From contig DEFD01000014.1 in the NCBI GenBank assembly GCA_002350615.1, positions 1-54,630 on the forward strand: 54,630 nucleotides of DNA, read 5' to 3'. This stretch comes from Bacteroidales bacterium UBA2861 (lineage in GTDB: Bacteria > Bacteroidota > Bacteroidia > Bacteroidales > UBA932). Under the pieces are notes generated by a model. That model did not search any database, was not told where the DNA came from, and saw only the letters and a program-made list of their open reading frames with translations. Every line of letters begins with the position of its first letter. Position 1 is the first letter of the stretch. Made by a program: the position numbers and the translations under genes. Positions 44,657 to 52,600 of this stretch are shown here, piece by piece.

Positions 44657-46047
44657 CTCGGCGGATGAAAAGATTTGTTAAAATCATTCTGGCTGCACTC
44701 CTTCCGGCAGTGCTTCCGTCCTGTGGCGGAAGGCTGCCTGAAGGGGCTGAAGCCGTGCTTTCCAGAATCAAGGCTCCTGAATTCCGTGCCGTAGATTATC
44801 CTGCGACAGATTTTGGGGCGGTGGCCGACGGAGTTACCGACTGCCGGGCCGCCATCAACGAAGCCATCACGCGTTGCAGCGACGAAGGCGGCGGCCGGGT
44901 CGTCCTGCCCGCAGGAAAACTGTTCTGCAAGGGCTCGATCAATATCAAGAGCAATGTCAACCTGTATCTTCCGGAAGGCTGCGAAGTGCTTTTCAGCCCC
45001 GAACCGAAGGACTATCTGCCTGCAGAACTCACTGTCTGGGAGGGGACTATGCTTTATAATTACGCATCTCCCGTAAGGTCGGACCACTGCAGCAACATCG
45101 CCATCACCGGTTCCGGAACCCTTAATGGCAACGGGAAGGCGGGTTTCTCGAGATTCCGCCCCCAGCGCACCGCCCAGCAGGACAGCCTTCGGCAGATGGG
45201 GATAGACCTGGTGCCGGTGAGGGAAAGGTATTTCGGAGAGCACTCCATCCTGCCTCCCAATTTCATAGAACCCTTCGGCTGCAAGAATGTCCTCATAGAA
45301 GGGATTACCATTCTGGACAGCCCCTGGTGGTGCATCCATCCTCTCTTCTGCGACAATGTTACGGTGAGAGGCGTCACCATCGAAAGCGGCAATCCCAACA
45401 ACGACGGCTGCGATCCGGAGTACAGCACAAACGTGCTGATCGAGAACTGCCGCTTCAATACAAGGGACGATGCAATCGCCATCAAGGCGGGACGAGACCA
45501 GGATGCGTGGAGGATAGGGCAGAAGACGGCCGGAGTTGTGATCCGGAACTGCGAATTCAGTTCCCGCTGCAACGGTCTTTGCATTGGCAGTGAGATGGCC
45601 GCGGGTGTCGAAAACGTATATATGTACGACGTGCATATCGGCTCCTGCCACAGTGCCATCTACTTCAAAAGCAATCTGGACCGGGGCGGATTCATCCGCC
45701 ATGTCAGGGTGAGCGATATCATCGTGGACAGCGTCCGCACCGCCTTCATCCGTTTCGAGAACAATTATCACGGGGGCAGGGGTGGTTTCCATCCCACCCT
45801 GTTCGAGGATTTTGTCATCTCCGACGTGAAGGGCGGTAAATCGCTTGAATGCGGTTTCTATGCCATTGGAGTTGACGGATATCCGATTAAAAACGTATCT
45901 TTGCGAAACATCGTCCTGGACAGTTGCAAGACCCCATATACGCTTGTAAACACCGAAGGCATCAGTTTTGAAAAGGTGAGAATAAACGGGACGCTTCTTC
46001 CGCGGGTGCCGCAAGACACCGAAGCTGCACAGCTGCGGACGGACTGA
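44653..46047 (+). CDS. GH28 polygalacturonase-like lipoprotein
   Basis: The 464-residue protein has a lipoprotein signal (LPSC) and the right-handed beta-helix pattern of GH28. Active-site motifs are in order: SGNPNNDGCDPEYS near residue 247 (first catalytic Asp), CRFNTRDDAIAIKAGRD near 272 (paired Asp), SSRCNGLCIGSEMAAGVENVY (equivalent of the GHG motif), and AIYFKSNLDRGG (equivalent of the RIK motif). The N-terminal DYPATDFGAVADGVTDCRAAINEAI is typical. The enzyme should hydrolyse galacturonan or rhamnogalacturonan at the cell surface or in the periplasm. The start at 44653 overlaps the small gene; a later ATG at 44665 is possible. With GH105 it points to pectin as the PUL substrate. Confidence 0.94.
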   Translation: MTRRMKRFVKIILAALLPAVLPSCGGRLPEGAEAVLSRIKAPEFRAVDYPATDFGAVADGVTDCRAAINEAITRCSDEGGGRVVLPAGKLFCKGSINIKSNVNLYLPEGCEVLFSPEPKDYLPAELTVWEGTMLYNYASPVRSDHCSNIAITGSGTLNGNGKAGFSRFRPQRTAQQDSLRQMGIDLVPVRERYFGEHSILPPNFIEPFGCKNVLIEGITILDSPWWCIHPLFCDNVTVRGVTIESGNPNNDGCDPEYSTNVLIENCRFNTRDDAIAIKAGRDQDAWRIGQKTAGVVIRNCEFSSRCNGLCIGSEMAAGVENVYMYDVHIGSCHSAIYFKSNLDRGGFIRHVRVSDIIVDSVRTAFIRFENNYHGGRGGFHPTLFEDFVISDVKGGKSLECGFYAIGVDGYPIKNVSLRNIVLDSCKTPYTLVNTEGISFEKVRINGTLLPRVPQDTEAAQLRTD

Positions 46048-46089
46048 TGCGGGTTAAGTTAATTTGATTTTTAGCCGGGCCTTTGCCCG

Positions 46090-47205
46090 ATGAACCGTGT
46101 TATGAAGAGATTCTTTGCTGCTTTGTTGCTGTCGCTCACGGCTTTACTGCCGCTTGCCGCCGACGATTATGTCTATACCGATGCTTCGACTCTTCCCGTT
46201 TTCGGAAAGGTCTGCCAGGATACCTACGAGCATTTCTCCCGTCTTCCTGCCAGACTCGAAGGGGTGTCCAGGCCGGCTGTCTGGAGACTCGGCCGCGACA
46301 GTGCGGGGGAGTATGTCCGCTTCGCTTCCGATGCCGGGTCCTTCAGCCTTCGCTGGACATCGACCTTTATGACTAAGTCCGCCAATATGACCGCCTGTGT
46401 CGTGCGTGGCCTGGCTCTCTACGTGAACGACGGTGGAGAGTGGATATATGTCGGGACCGGCCGTCCTGCCAATGAAGGGAAGGAGAGCGGCCCCAATGAG
46501 ACGACCCATAAGATTTCCTGTTCCAAGCTCGAGGGGGAGATGCATGAGTATATGCTGTATCTGTCTCTCTATGACGGCGTCAAGAAACTTGAGATCGGCG
46601 TACCGGAGGAGTGCCGCATCGAAGCCCCGAAACTGAACTCTCCCAGGGCCGAAAAGGCGGTTGTGATGTACGGCACCAGCATACTCCAGGGAGCCAGTGC
46701 TTCTCACCCGGGACTCTGCGGCACGGCCCTTGTCGGGCGGATGCTGGACCGTCAGGTGATCAACCTCGGATTCAGCGGCAACGCATTGCTGGATATGGAG
46801 ATAGCCGAACTCATGGCGGCTTATCCGGATCCTGGCGTGTTCGTGCTGGACAATATGCCCAACGGTTCCGCCGAGCTTACTCTTGAAAAGCAGGAAGCCT
46901 TCTTCCGGGTGCTCCGCAAGGCCCATCCCGATGTGCCCGTGGTTTTCATCGAAAACCCGAACTATCCGGGAATGCGCTATGACCAGCACCGCGAGGATTA
47001 TGTGAACGGCAAGAATGCAGCTCTCCACAAAGTCTTCGACAAGCTTGTAGCCGACGGCGAGAAGAACATCTACCTGGTCGGTGCCATGAATATGCTGGGC
47101 TCGGACAATACCGGTACCATAGAAGGCACGCACTTCACCGACATCGGTTTCGTCTCCTACGCCAATATCCTCGTTCCGGTCCTGCGTCCCCTGCTCGGGG
47201 AGTGA
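46090..47205 (+). CDS. secreted SGNH/GDSL hydrolase with GxDLY-like N-terminal domain
   Basis: The product, 371 residues from 46090 or 367 from the ATG at 46102, has a signal peptide, an N-terminal beta domain (CVVRGLALYVNDGGEWIYVG, a GxxLY variant), and a GDSL_3-type domain: VVMYGTSILQGASASHPG (nucleophile serine near residue 196), NLGFSGNALLD, FVLDNMPNGS, and IEGTHFTDIGFVSYA (Asp-His pair replaced partly; Thr-His visible). It parallels the protein at 4080-5150. A CGGGC/GCCCG hairpin abuts the first ATG (46076-46089). It is the last gene of the PUL and probably removes acyl groups from pectin; that is inferred from context. Confidence 0.85.
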   Translation: MNRVMKRFFAALLLSLTALLPLAADDYVYTDASTLPVFGKVCQDTYEHFSRLPARLEGVSRPAVWRLGRDSAGEYVRFASDAGSFSLRWTSTFMTKSANMTACVVRGLALYVNDGGEWIYVGTGRPANEGKESGPNETTHKISCSKLEGEMHEYMLYLSLYDGVKKLEIGVPEECRIEAPKLNSPRAEKAVVMYGTSILQGASASHPGLCGTALVGRMLDRQVINLGFSGNALLDMEIAELMAAYPDPGVFVLDNMPNGSAELTLEKQEAFFRVLRKAHPDVPVVFIENPNYPGMRYDQHREDYVNGKNAALHKVFDKLVADGEKNIYLVGAMNMLGSDNTGTIEGTHFTDIGFVSYANILVPVLRPLLGE

Positions 47206-47366
47206 TCCTTGCCGTAGCCGCCGCTTTTCCTTGCCGCCCGGTTGCCCTTGCTCCGGGCCTTCCGCTTCCCGACCCCGGCCGCAACATCCCGCCGTGTGAA
47301 AAATCGCCCTTTTCTCACATGGAGAGGCCAATGCTGGTGAGCAGTGTCTTCTGGGACAGGCCGATT

Positions 47367-47640
47367 CGGGGGAGACCTGCTGTTTTTTGGCAGGCCTCCT
47401 CAATTATCGGCCTTTTATTGGAGAGACGGTCCCTTCGGATGCAAGTCTCTCCAATCAACCCCGCCTCCTTCCCCCTGTCCGCAGCGCCATTTGTCCTCCC
47501 GGGGCGCCTCCCCACTGCGTGGGTCCCCTCCCTTTTCGGGAGCCAAAGGCCCCGGGAGGGCAACCGGCACCGCGGCTGCTCGCTGCGGACTTTCAATATG
47601 GCGGTGAAAGCTATCTCTCAGACACTTCCTTTAGACTTTT
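47367..47640 (+). repeat. large structured repeat, copy 2
   Basis: This copy lies in the gene-free stretch 47206-47863, about 160 bases after the PUL's last gene. It has the same order of stems as 30152-30388: hairpin 1 (47370-47380 with 47390-47399, one mismatch), hairpin 2 (perfect 11 bp, 47417-47427 with 47445-47455), and a long outer stem ending at 47502/47549 that encloses CCCAC/GTGGG and CTCCC/GGGAG hairpins. Paired exchanges keep stems intact, while the far end of the outer stem has decayed. The tail resembles a decayed 108-bp element. In 47206-47366 and 47641-47815 I see nothing further. Confidence 0.78.
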
Positions 47641-47815
47641 GTATCAGCAGCTTTTGCGAATAATAAGTGTTGGCTTCAGGAGTCGCTGGGCTTGAATGCC
47701 GGATGCGTCCTGTTTCTCGATTTTTGACAGTAGAGTCTCAACGGTGATCCTCACGATCAGGCACCAATGCTCTGGATTTGCAACGCCCTGCTTGGGATTA
47801 CCGAATAAAAATCAG

Positions 47816-47823
47816 TATATTTG
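47816..47823 (+). promoter_or_regulatory. -7 promoter element of the GH63/GH37-like gene
   Basis: TATATTTG matches TANNTTTG. A CTTG at 47791-47794 could be a weak -33 box with a 21-base spacer. The leader to the ATG at 47864 would be about 35 bases. Confidence 0.55.
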
Positions 47824-47863
47824 ATGGATAATCTCCCGGTTCTCCGGCTTTAATTGAAATGTA

Positions 47864-50179
47864 ATGATTAAAAGCATCCTGACCATATTTCTGGCGCTCA
47901 TTGTTTCTTCAGGGACTGCCTTCGCCTCTGTTCCTGAACGGCTGTTCAACAACTCGCACGATGTCACCACGCTCAAGGCATGGGGGCCTTACTCCAAGAT
48001 GTATTCGGGAATATCCAGGATAGAGGACGTGGACAGCGGGAACAGAGTGGATATAACCCTCGTTCCCGGGCTCTACAGGCGCTCCTACCTCGTTCCGAAC
48101 GCACTTTATGAATCGGGCTGCTATCCCTGGAAGGTCAGCCCGGATATCGGCAGGATATGCTGGCGTTACGAACTCGAGTGGAAGGACCGGCTTTATGTGG
48201 ATGCTACCTACCATGTGCTGAGCGACAGTCTGGTGCTGCTGCAGATGCATTGCGTGAATGCCACGGATGTGACTCAGAACGTCCTTTTGCAGACAATGGC
48301 GTCGGTGCATTTCGCCGATGAAAAGAATCGCGGCCAGGAGGATTTCTTCCCTGAATGGTCCGAGAACGGTCTGGATTTCACCGTGAAATACAAGGCGATG
48401 GAAAATTGGTACGGCGTTGCCACTAACTATCAGCTGTCCAGCGTGAAACGATATGAGAACGGGCTTCTGGACTATTTCATACGCAGGACTGTGCATCGCC
48501 ATCCGCCCGTACAATTCCGCGGAGACAACAAGGGACACTATACCTCCGAATTTCAGCGCCCTGTGGTCCTTGCGCCCCAGAGCGACACTACCATCTGGAA
48601 TCTCATCGTCTGTGGAGACAAGGATTTCGTGGCCGGGCAGATAGAAGCGTTCCATCGCGATGAAAGCAGCTTCACCTCGCTGGCCGCGGAGCCGGAAGAG
48701 CGGAAATGCCTGCCGAAAGGGGAGGAGTACGCCTTCGGCGAGCAGCTCATCGAAGCGACGCTTCTCACCAACATCGCCTATCCGATAGTGGCGGAAGGAC
48801 AGAATATCCGCCATTTTACTCCAGGCAAAAACTGGAACAGCCTCTATACCTGGGATTCCGGATTCATCTCCTGGGCGCTCGCATGCCTCGATCCGGTAAA
48901 ATCCTTTGAAACCATCCGCGCATATACCACGGCCCCTGGCTCGCAGCAGGCCTTCATACATCACGGCACGCCGCTCCCCACACAGTTCTTCGCCTTCGAA
49001 GAGCTGCTCTCCAAGACATCGGACTGGGAGATGGCCGCCTTTATGTACCCGCGCCTGAAGCAGTACTACGACTATTTCGCCGGCAGGTATGGAAACTCCG
49101 GCACCATGATGCCTTCCGGCCTCATACGCACCTGGGGGCTCTTTTACAACAGCGGCGGCTGGGACGACTATCCTCCGCAGCATTGGCTGATTTCCCATAA
49201 GGAACTCTACTCCTCGGTGGCGCCGGCGGTCTCTACCTCTTATTATATAAGGGCGGCGAAAATCCTTCGGATGGCGGCGTCTAAGTTTGGCCTCAAGGCC
49301 GATGTTCGGCAGTATGACAAGGATATCAGGAAGATGTCTGATGCCTTGCTGAGCCATTCCTGGGATGCCGATGCGGGGTATTTTTCCTATGTCACCCACG
49401 ATGCATCCGGAAAGCCGGACGGATTCCTCCGGGCAGATGACGGAAGCAATTTCAACCTCGGTCTGGACGGTGTGAGCCCGCTTGCCGCCGGTATCTGTAC
49501 GCCTGAACAGCGCGATGTACTTCTGGAAAACATTTTTACCAAAGGCCGGCTCTGGACCGATGTCGGAATCAGCACCGTGGACCAGAGGGCGTCATATTTC
49601 TCGCTCGACGGTTATTGGAATGGCTGCGTGTGGATGCCTCACCAGTTCATCCTTTGGAAAACGATGCTTGATCTCGGGCATCCGGAACTGGCCCGTAAAA
49701 TAGCTTTTACGGCGCTGGACGCATGGAAGCGGGAAACGGCGCTGAGCTACCAGTCGTTCGAGCACTTCATCATAGCATCGGGAAGGGGAGCCGGCTGGCA
49801 CAATTTCTCCGGTCTTTCCTCGCCGATGGTGAACTGGTTTTATGCTTATTTCAAGCCTGGGACGGTGACTACCGGTTTCGATGCCATCTGTGTGGGGCCG
49901 CAATTCGGCTCTGGCGACAAGGCTGACGGCTCCGCCGCTGCCACGCATGGTGCTGCCGCATCCAGCGGTTCCGGCGCGCCGGTCTCTTTTGAAACCGACC
50001 TGCTCTTCGACAAAGATTCCTACGGCAATACTGTCACGCTGCTGGTGTGTCTCGACTCCGGCCGGCAATACGGCGCTACAGTGAACGGACGCGGCGTTTC
50101 CTGCTCGTCGCCCTATCCCGGCCTGATTGAAGTTTCGCTGAAATCGGTCCCCGGGCGCTGCCATCTGGAAGTCCGTTAG
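47864..50179 (+). CDS. GH63/GH37-like (alpha/alpha)6 glycoside hydrolase
   Basis: A signal peptide (about 1-22) leads into an N-terminal beta-sandwich (to about 270), an (alpha/alpha)6 barrel (about 290-660) and a short C-terminal beta segment. Barrel motifs of the MGH1/GH63/GH37 type include GKNWNSLYTWDSGFISWALACLDP, GTMMPSGLIRTWGLFYNSGGWDDYPPQHW (candidate catalytic Asp in GGWDDYP), YFSLDGYWNGCVWMPHQFILWKTMLDLG, and LSYQSFEHFIIASGRGAGW (candidate Glu). Enzymes of this clan are inverting exo-glycosidases acting on trehalose, alpha-mannosides or alpha-glucosides; the substrate cannot be fixed. It is monocistronic and convergent with the methylase gene; a GGACG/CGTCC hairpin lies just after the stop (about 50182-50196). 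Confidence 0.85.
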   Translation: MIKSILTIFLALIVSSGTAFASVPERLFNNSHDVTTLKAWGPYSKMYSGISRIEDVDSGNRVDITLVPGLYRRSYLVPNALYESGCYPWKVSPDIGRICWRYELEWKDRLYVDATYHVLSDSLVLLQMHCVNATDVTQNVLLQTMASVHFADEKNRGQEDFFPEWSENGLDFTVKYKAMENWYGVATNYQLSSVKRYENGLLDYFIRRTVHRHPPVQFRGDNKGHYTSEFQRPVVLAPQSDTTIWNLIVCGDKDFVAGQIEAFHRDESSFTSLAAEPEERKCLPKGEEYAFGEQLIEATLLTNIAYPIVAEGQNIRHFTPGKNWNSLYTWDSGFISWALACLDPVKSFETIRAYTTAPGSQQAFIHHGTPLPTQFFAFEELLSKTSDWEMAAFMYPRLKQYYDYFAGRYGNSGTMMPSGLIRTWGLFYNSGGWDDYPPQHWLISHKELYSSVAPAVSTSYYIRAAKILRMAASKFGLKADVRQYDKDIRKMSDALLSHSWDADAGYFSYVTHDASGKPDGFLRADDGSNFNLGLDGVSPLAAGICTPEQRDVLLENIFTKGRLWTDVGISTVDQRASYFSLDGYWNGCVWMPHQFILWKTMLDLGHPELARKIAFTALDAWKRETALSYQSFEHFIIASGRGAGWHNFSGLSSPMVNWFYAYFKPGTVTTGFDAICVGPQFGSGDKADGSAAATHGAAASSGSGAPVSFETDLLFDKDSYGNTVTLLVCLDSGRQYGATVNGRGVSCSSPYPGLIEVSLKSVPGRCHLEVR

Positions 50180-50246
50180 TTGGACGGTCCCCGTCCGGCG
50201 ATAATCCGTCAGTCCGGCTGCCCCGTGTGAAAATCCGTCCCCCGCT

Positions 50247-50813
50247 TCAGCGCTGGCTGGCCGCAAAGAGAACGATCCCGGCGGTAACCGCTACGTTGAG
50301 GGAATGCTTGGTGCCGTGCTGCTCTATTTCCAGGGCGAAGTCGCACTCGTCCACGACTGCCTGCTGCACCCCTTCCACTTCGTTGCCGAAAACGAAGGCA
50401 TACTTCGGCTGTCCCGCGGGAGAAGGGGCTCCTTTTTCGTCAGACCCGAATCTGAACGCCTTCCCGGCCGCCAATTTGACGGAATGCTCAGTCTGCTCCA
50501 CCGCAACCACCGTGTAGCCATCGGCCCGAAGGGCATGTATGGCGTCAAGGGTATCCTCGAAATGCTCCCAGGGCACCACCTCTTCCGCACCGAGTGCGGT
50601 TTTATGTATCTCCGCCGAAGGCGGCAGCGCACAGATTCCGCACAGCAGGATCTTGTCCGCATGGAAGGCGTCGCCGCTGCGGAAAACGCTCCCCACATTG
50701 TAGGCGCTTCTCACATTGTCCAGCACCACTGCGATACCCGATGCTTCCTGCACTCCATACTCCGCTGCGCTTATCCTGTGCAGCTCTGCATTTATCAGTT
50801 TTCGGTCTTTCAT
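50247..50813 (-). CDS. SpoU/TrmH-family RNA 2'-O-methyltransferase
   Basis: The 188-residue protein carries the three SPOUT/SpoU motifs: GIAVVLDNVRSAYNVGSVFRSGDAF (motif 1), KYAFVFGNEVEGVQQ (motif 2) and IEQHGTKHSLNVAVTAGIVLFA (motif 3), forming the knotted SAM-binding site. It should methylate the ribose 2'-OH of a tRNA or rRNA nucleotide; the target cannot be chosen between TrmH and RlmB types. The start at 50813 is preferred because the longer frame reaches into glyA. Its promoter lies back-to-back with that of glyA, and its mRNA should be leaderless. Confidence 0.93.
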   Translation of the reverse strand: MKDRKLINAELHRISAAEYGVQEASGIAVVLDNVRSAYNVGSVFRSGDAFHADKILLCGICALPPSAEIHKTALGAEEVVPWEHFEDTLDAIHALRADGYTVVAVEQTEHSVKLAAGKAFRFGSDEKGAPSPAGQPKYAFVFGNEVEGVQQAVVDECDFALEIEQHGTKHSLNVAVTAGIVLFAASQR

Positions 50814-50818
50814 TTCCG

Positions 50819-50838
50819 CAAAAATAATCATATCTTTG
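50819..50838. promoter_or_regulatory. back-to-back divergent promoters for the methylase gene and glyA
   Basis: CAAAAATA at 50819-50826 reads TATTTTTG on the minus strand, and TATCTTTG at 50831-50838 is on the plus strand; only four bases separate the two -7 boxes. Each box is five or six bases from its start codon (50813 and 50845). A TTTC for the plus promoter sits at 50808-50811 with the ideal 19-base spacer, overlapping the methylase start codon; a TTTC for the minus promoter overlaps the start of glyA. Confidence 0.7.
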
Positions 50839-50844
50839 TATGCT

Positions 50845-52197
50845 ATGAAACGGGATTCCAGAATTTTTGAATTAATCGAAGAAGAAGCCGTCCGCCAACG
50901 TGCCGGCCTCGAACTCATCGCATCGGAAAATTATGTATCGGATCAGGTGCTGGAAGCCGCTGGCTCCATCTGCACCAACAAGTACGCCGAAGGCTATCCG
51001 GGCAAACGCTATTATGGCGGATGCCAGGTGGTTGACAAGATCGAGCAGCTTGCAATCGACAGGCTGAAAGAGATTTACGGCGCCTGCTGGGCGAACGTGC
51101 AGCCGCATTCCGGAGCCCAGGCCAACATGGCGGTCACCATGGCGGTCCTCAAACCCGGCGACACTTTCATGGGCCTGGACCTTTCCCAGGGAGGCCATCT
51201 CACCCACGGTTCTCCGGTCAACGCTTCGGGAATCCTCTATCATGCAGTGGCTTACGGGCTGGATCCCGAAACGGGCCGCGTGGATTACGATGCAATGGAG
51301 CGTCTCGCCCTGGAGCACAAACCCAAGCTTATCATCGGCGGAGCCTCGGCCTACTCGCGCGAATGGGACTACGCACGTATGCGCGCTATCGCGGATAAGG
51401 TTGGTGCCATCCTTTGGATAGATATGGCCCATACCGCCGGCCTCATCGCCGCAGGGCTTCTTGACAATCCTGTCAAATACGCACATATCGTCACTTCGAC
51501 CACCCATAAGACACTTCGCGGACCTCGCGGCGGCATTATCCTCATGGGAGAGGATTTCCCCGATCCGCAGGGACGCACCACCCCGAAGGGCGAGGTCAAG
51601 ATGATGAGCGCAGTGCTGGATTCCAGCGTTTTCCCCGGTGTGCAGGGAGGCCCTCTGGAGCATATCATCGCCGCGAAAGCGGTTGCCTTCGGCGAAGCCC
51701 TCCAGCCTGAATTCAAAGAGTATCAGGCCCAGGTCAAGGAGAACGCCCGCGTGATGTGCGAAGAGTTCCTTCGCCTTGGCTACAAGGTGGTTTCGGGCGG
51801 AACCGACAACCATCTCATGCTCATCGACCTCAGGGGCAAATACCCCGATGTCACCGGGCGCATGGCGGAGAACGAGCTCGGCAAGGCCCATATCACCCTT
51901 AATAAGAATATGGTTCCTTTCGACAGCCGCAGCCCCTTCCAGACCAGCGGCGTGCGCATAGGCACCCCTGCCATCACCTCCCGCGGATTCGAAGCCAAGG
52001 ATATGCCCGTCATCGTGGATCTTATCGATACGGTCCTGGCTTCCTGCTCCGCCCATGCCGCAGCGCTGTCACTCAAGAAAGCGGATGTCCCCAGCGAATC
52101 CCAGAAGGCGGAGTTGGCAGAGCATGCCAAGGTCCTCCAGGAGGTCGCCGAAAAGGTCCATGCCCTCACGGCAGGCCGCCCGCTCAACAGGTATTGA
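50845..52197 (+). CDS. glyA: serine hydroxymethyltransferase
   Basis: GlyA converts serine and tetrahydrofolate into glycine and 5,10-methylene-tetrahydrofolate, feeding one-carbon metabolism. The 450-residue protein has AGLELIASENYVSDQVLEAAGS, TNKYAEGYPGKRYYGGCQVVD, NVQPHSGAQANMAV, WIDMAHTAGLIAAG (Asp contacting PLP), and VTSTTHKTLRGPRGG with the PLP-binding lysine near residue 222. The C-terminal SRSPFQTSGVRIGTPAITSRG is also diagnostic. It is slightly longer than most relatives. The frame is open upstream, but the -7 box at 50831 and the conserved N terminus fix the start at 50845. The stop codon overlaps a palindrome upstream of groES. Confidence 0.97.
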   Translation: MKRDSRIFELIEEEAVRQRAGLELIASENYVSDQVLEAAGSICTNKYAEGYPGKRYYGGCQVVDKIEQLAIDRLKEIYGACWANVQPHSGAQANMAVTMAVLKPGDTFMGLDLSQGGHLTHGSPVNASGILYHAVAYGLDPETGRVDYDAMERLALEHKPKLIIGGASAYSREWDYARMRAIADKVGAILWIDMAHTAGLIAAGLLDNPVKYAHIVTSTTHKTLRGPRGGIILMGEDFPDPQGRTTPKGEVKMMSAVLDSSVFPGVQGGPLEHIIAAKAVAFGEALQPEFKEYQAQVKENARVMCEEFLRLGYKVVSGGTDNHLMLIDLRGKYPDVTGRMAENELGKAHITLNKNMVPFDSRSPFQTSGVRIGTPAITSRGFEAKDMPVIVDLIDTVLASCSAHAAALSLKKADVPSESQKAELAEHAKVLQEVAEKVHALTAGRPLNRY

Positions 52198-52224
52198 CAT
52201 TTTGTCACTGGCACACTGCTTGAT
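52195..52224 (+). promoter_or_regulatory. sigma-54-like -24/-12 promoter with adjoining TGACA-N3-TGTCA palindrome
   Basis: TGACA TTT TGTCA (52195-52207) is a perfect palindrome; two bases later TGGCAC (52209-52214), five bases and TTGAT (52220-52224) match the spacing of a sigma-54 promoter (TGGCAC-N5-TTGCW), with one mismatch at the -12 GC (GA here). No TANNTTTG box is found in front of groES. The palindrome would be an activator or repressor site; it includes the glyA stop codon. I recall similar TGTCA plus TGGCAC arrangements before Bacteroidota heat-shock genes, but cannot verify this here. Confidence 0.55.
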
Positions 52225-52232
52225 TTACACTG

Positions 52233-52260
52233 AAGCGTCTCCGGGATTCCGGGGGCGCTT
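52233..52260 (+). terminator. 10-bp hairpin between glyA and groES
   Basis: AAGCGTCTCC and GGGGGCGCTT pair over 10 bp with two G.U pairs and an 8-base loop. It is not followed by a T run, so it is a weak terminator for glyA at best. If the sigma-54-like promoter is used, transcription would start at about 52235, so this would be the 5'-end hairpin of the groES mRNA. Confidence 0.45.
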
Positions 52261-52289
52261 TATAAGTATCAACTAAAAAAATTAATATT

Positions 52290-52556
52290 ATGATCAAACC
52301 TTTAGCAGACAGAGTCCTGATTGAACCCCAGGAGGCTCAGACCAAGACGGCCGCAGGTATTTATATTCCCGACACGGCAAAAGAAAAACCCCAGCAGGGC
52401 AAGGTAATCGCGGCAGGCCCCGGCAAGAAGGATGAGGCAATGGAAGTCAAACCCGGCGACGTGGTGCTCTACGGCAAATACGCAGGCACCGAGGTGACCG
52501 TGGAAGACAAGAAATATCTCATCGTGAAACAGTCCGACATTTTGGCAATTCTTTAA
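52290..52556 (+). CDS. groES: GroES co-chaperonin
   Basis: The 88-residue protein is a heptamer subunit that caps GroEL. It has the typical N terminus IKPLADRVLIEPQEAQTKTA, the mobile loop segment AAGIYIPDTAKEKPQQGKV, PGDVVLYGKYAGTEV, and the C-terminal KYLIVKQSDILAIL. Length is normal for the short Bacteroidota form. groEL follows after 44 bases that contain a CCCGG-TTTT-CCGGG hairpin (52569-52582), which may set the ratio or stability of the two messages. Confidence 0.97.
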   Translation: MIKPLADRVLIEPQEAQTKTAAGIYIPDTAKEKPQQGKVIAAGPGKKDEAMEVKPGDVVLYGKYAGTEVTVEDKKYLIVKQSDILAIL

Positions 52557-52600
52557 ATCAGGCTCAATCCCGGTTTTCCGGGTGTTAAAATCATATAGTT

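Noticed and set aside
46144..47403. 419-codon open frame on the minus strand
   Set aside because: Antisense to the SGNH esterase and running into the structured repeat; no protein signature.
50716..50844. N-terminal extension of GlyA
   Set aside because: It overlaps the methylase gene on the other strand and the -7 box; the family N terminus begins at 50845.
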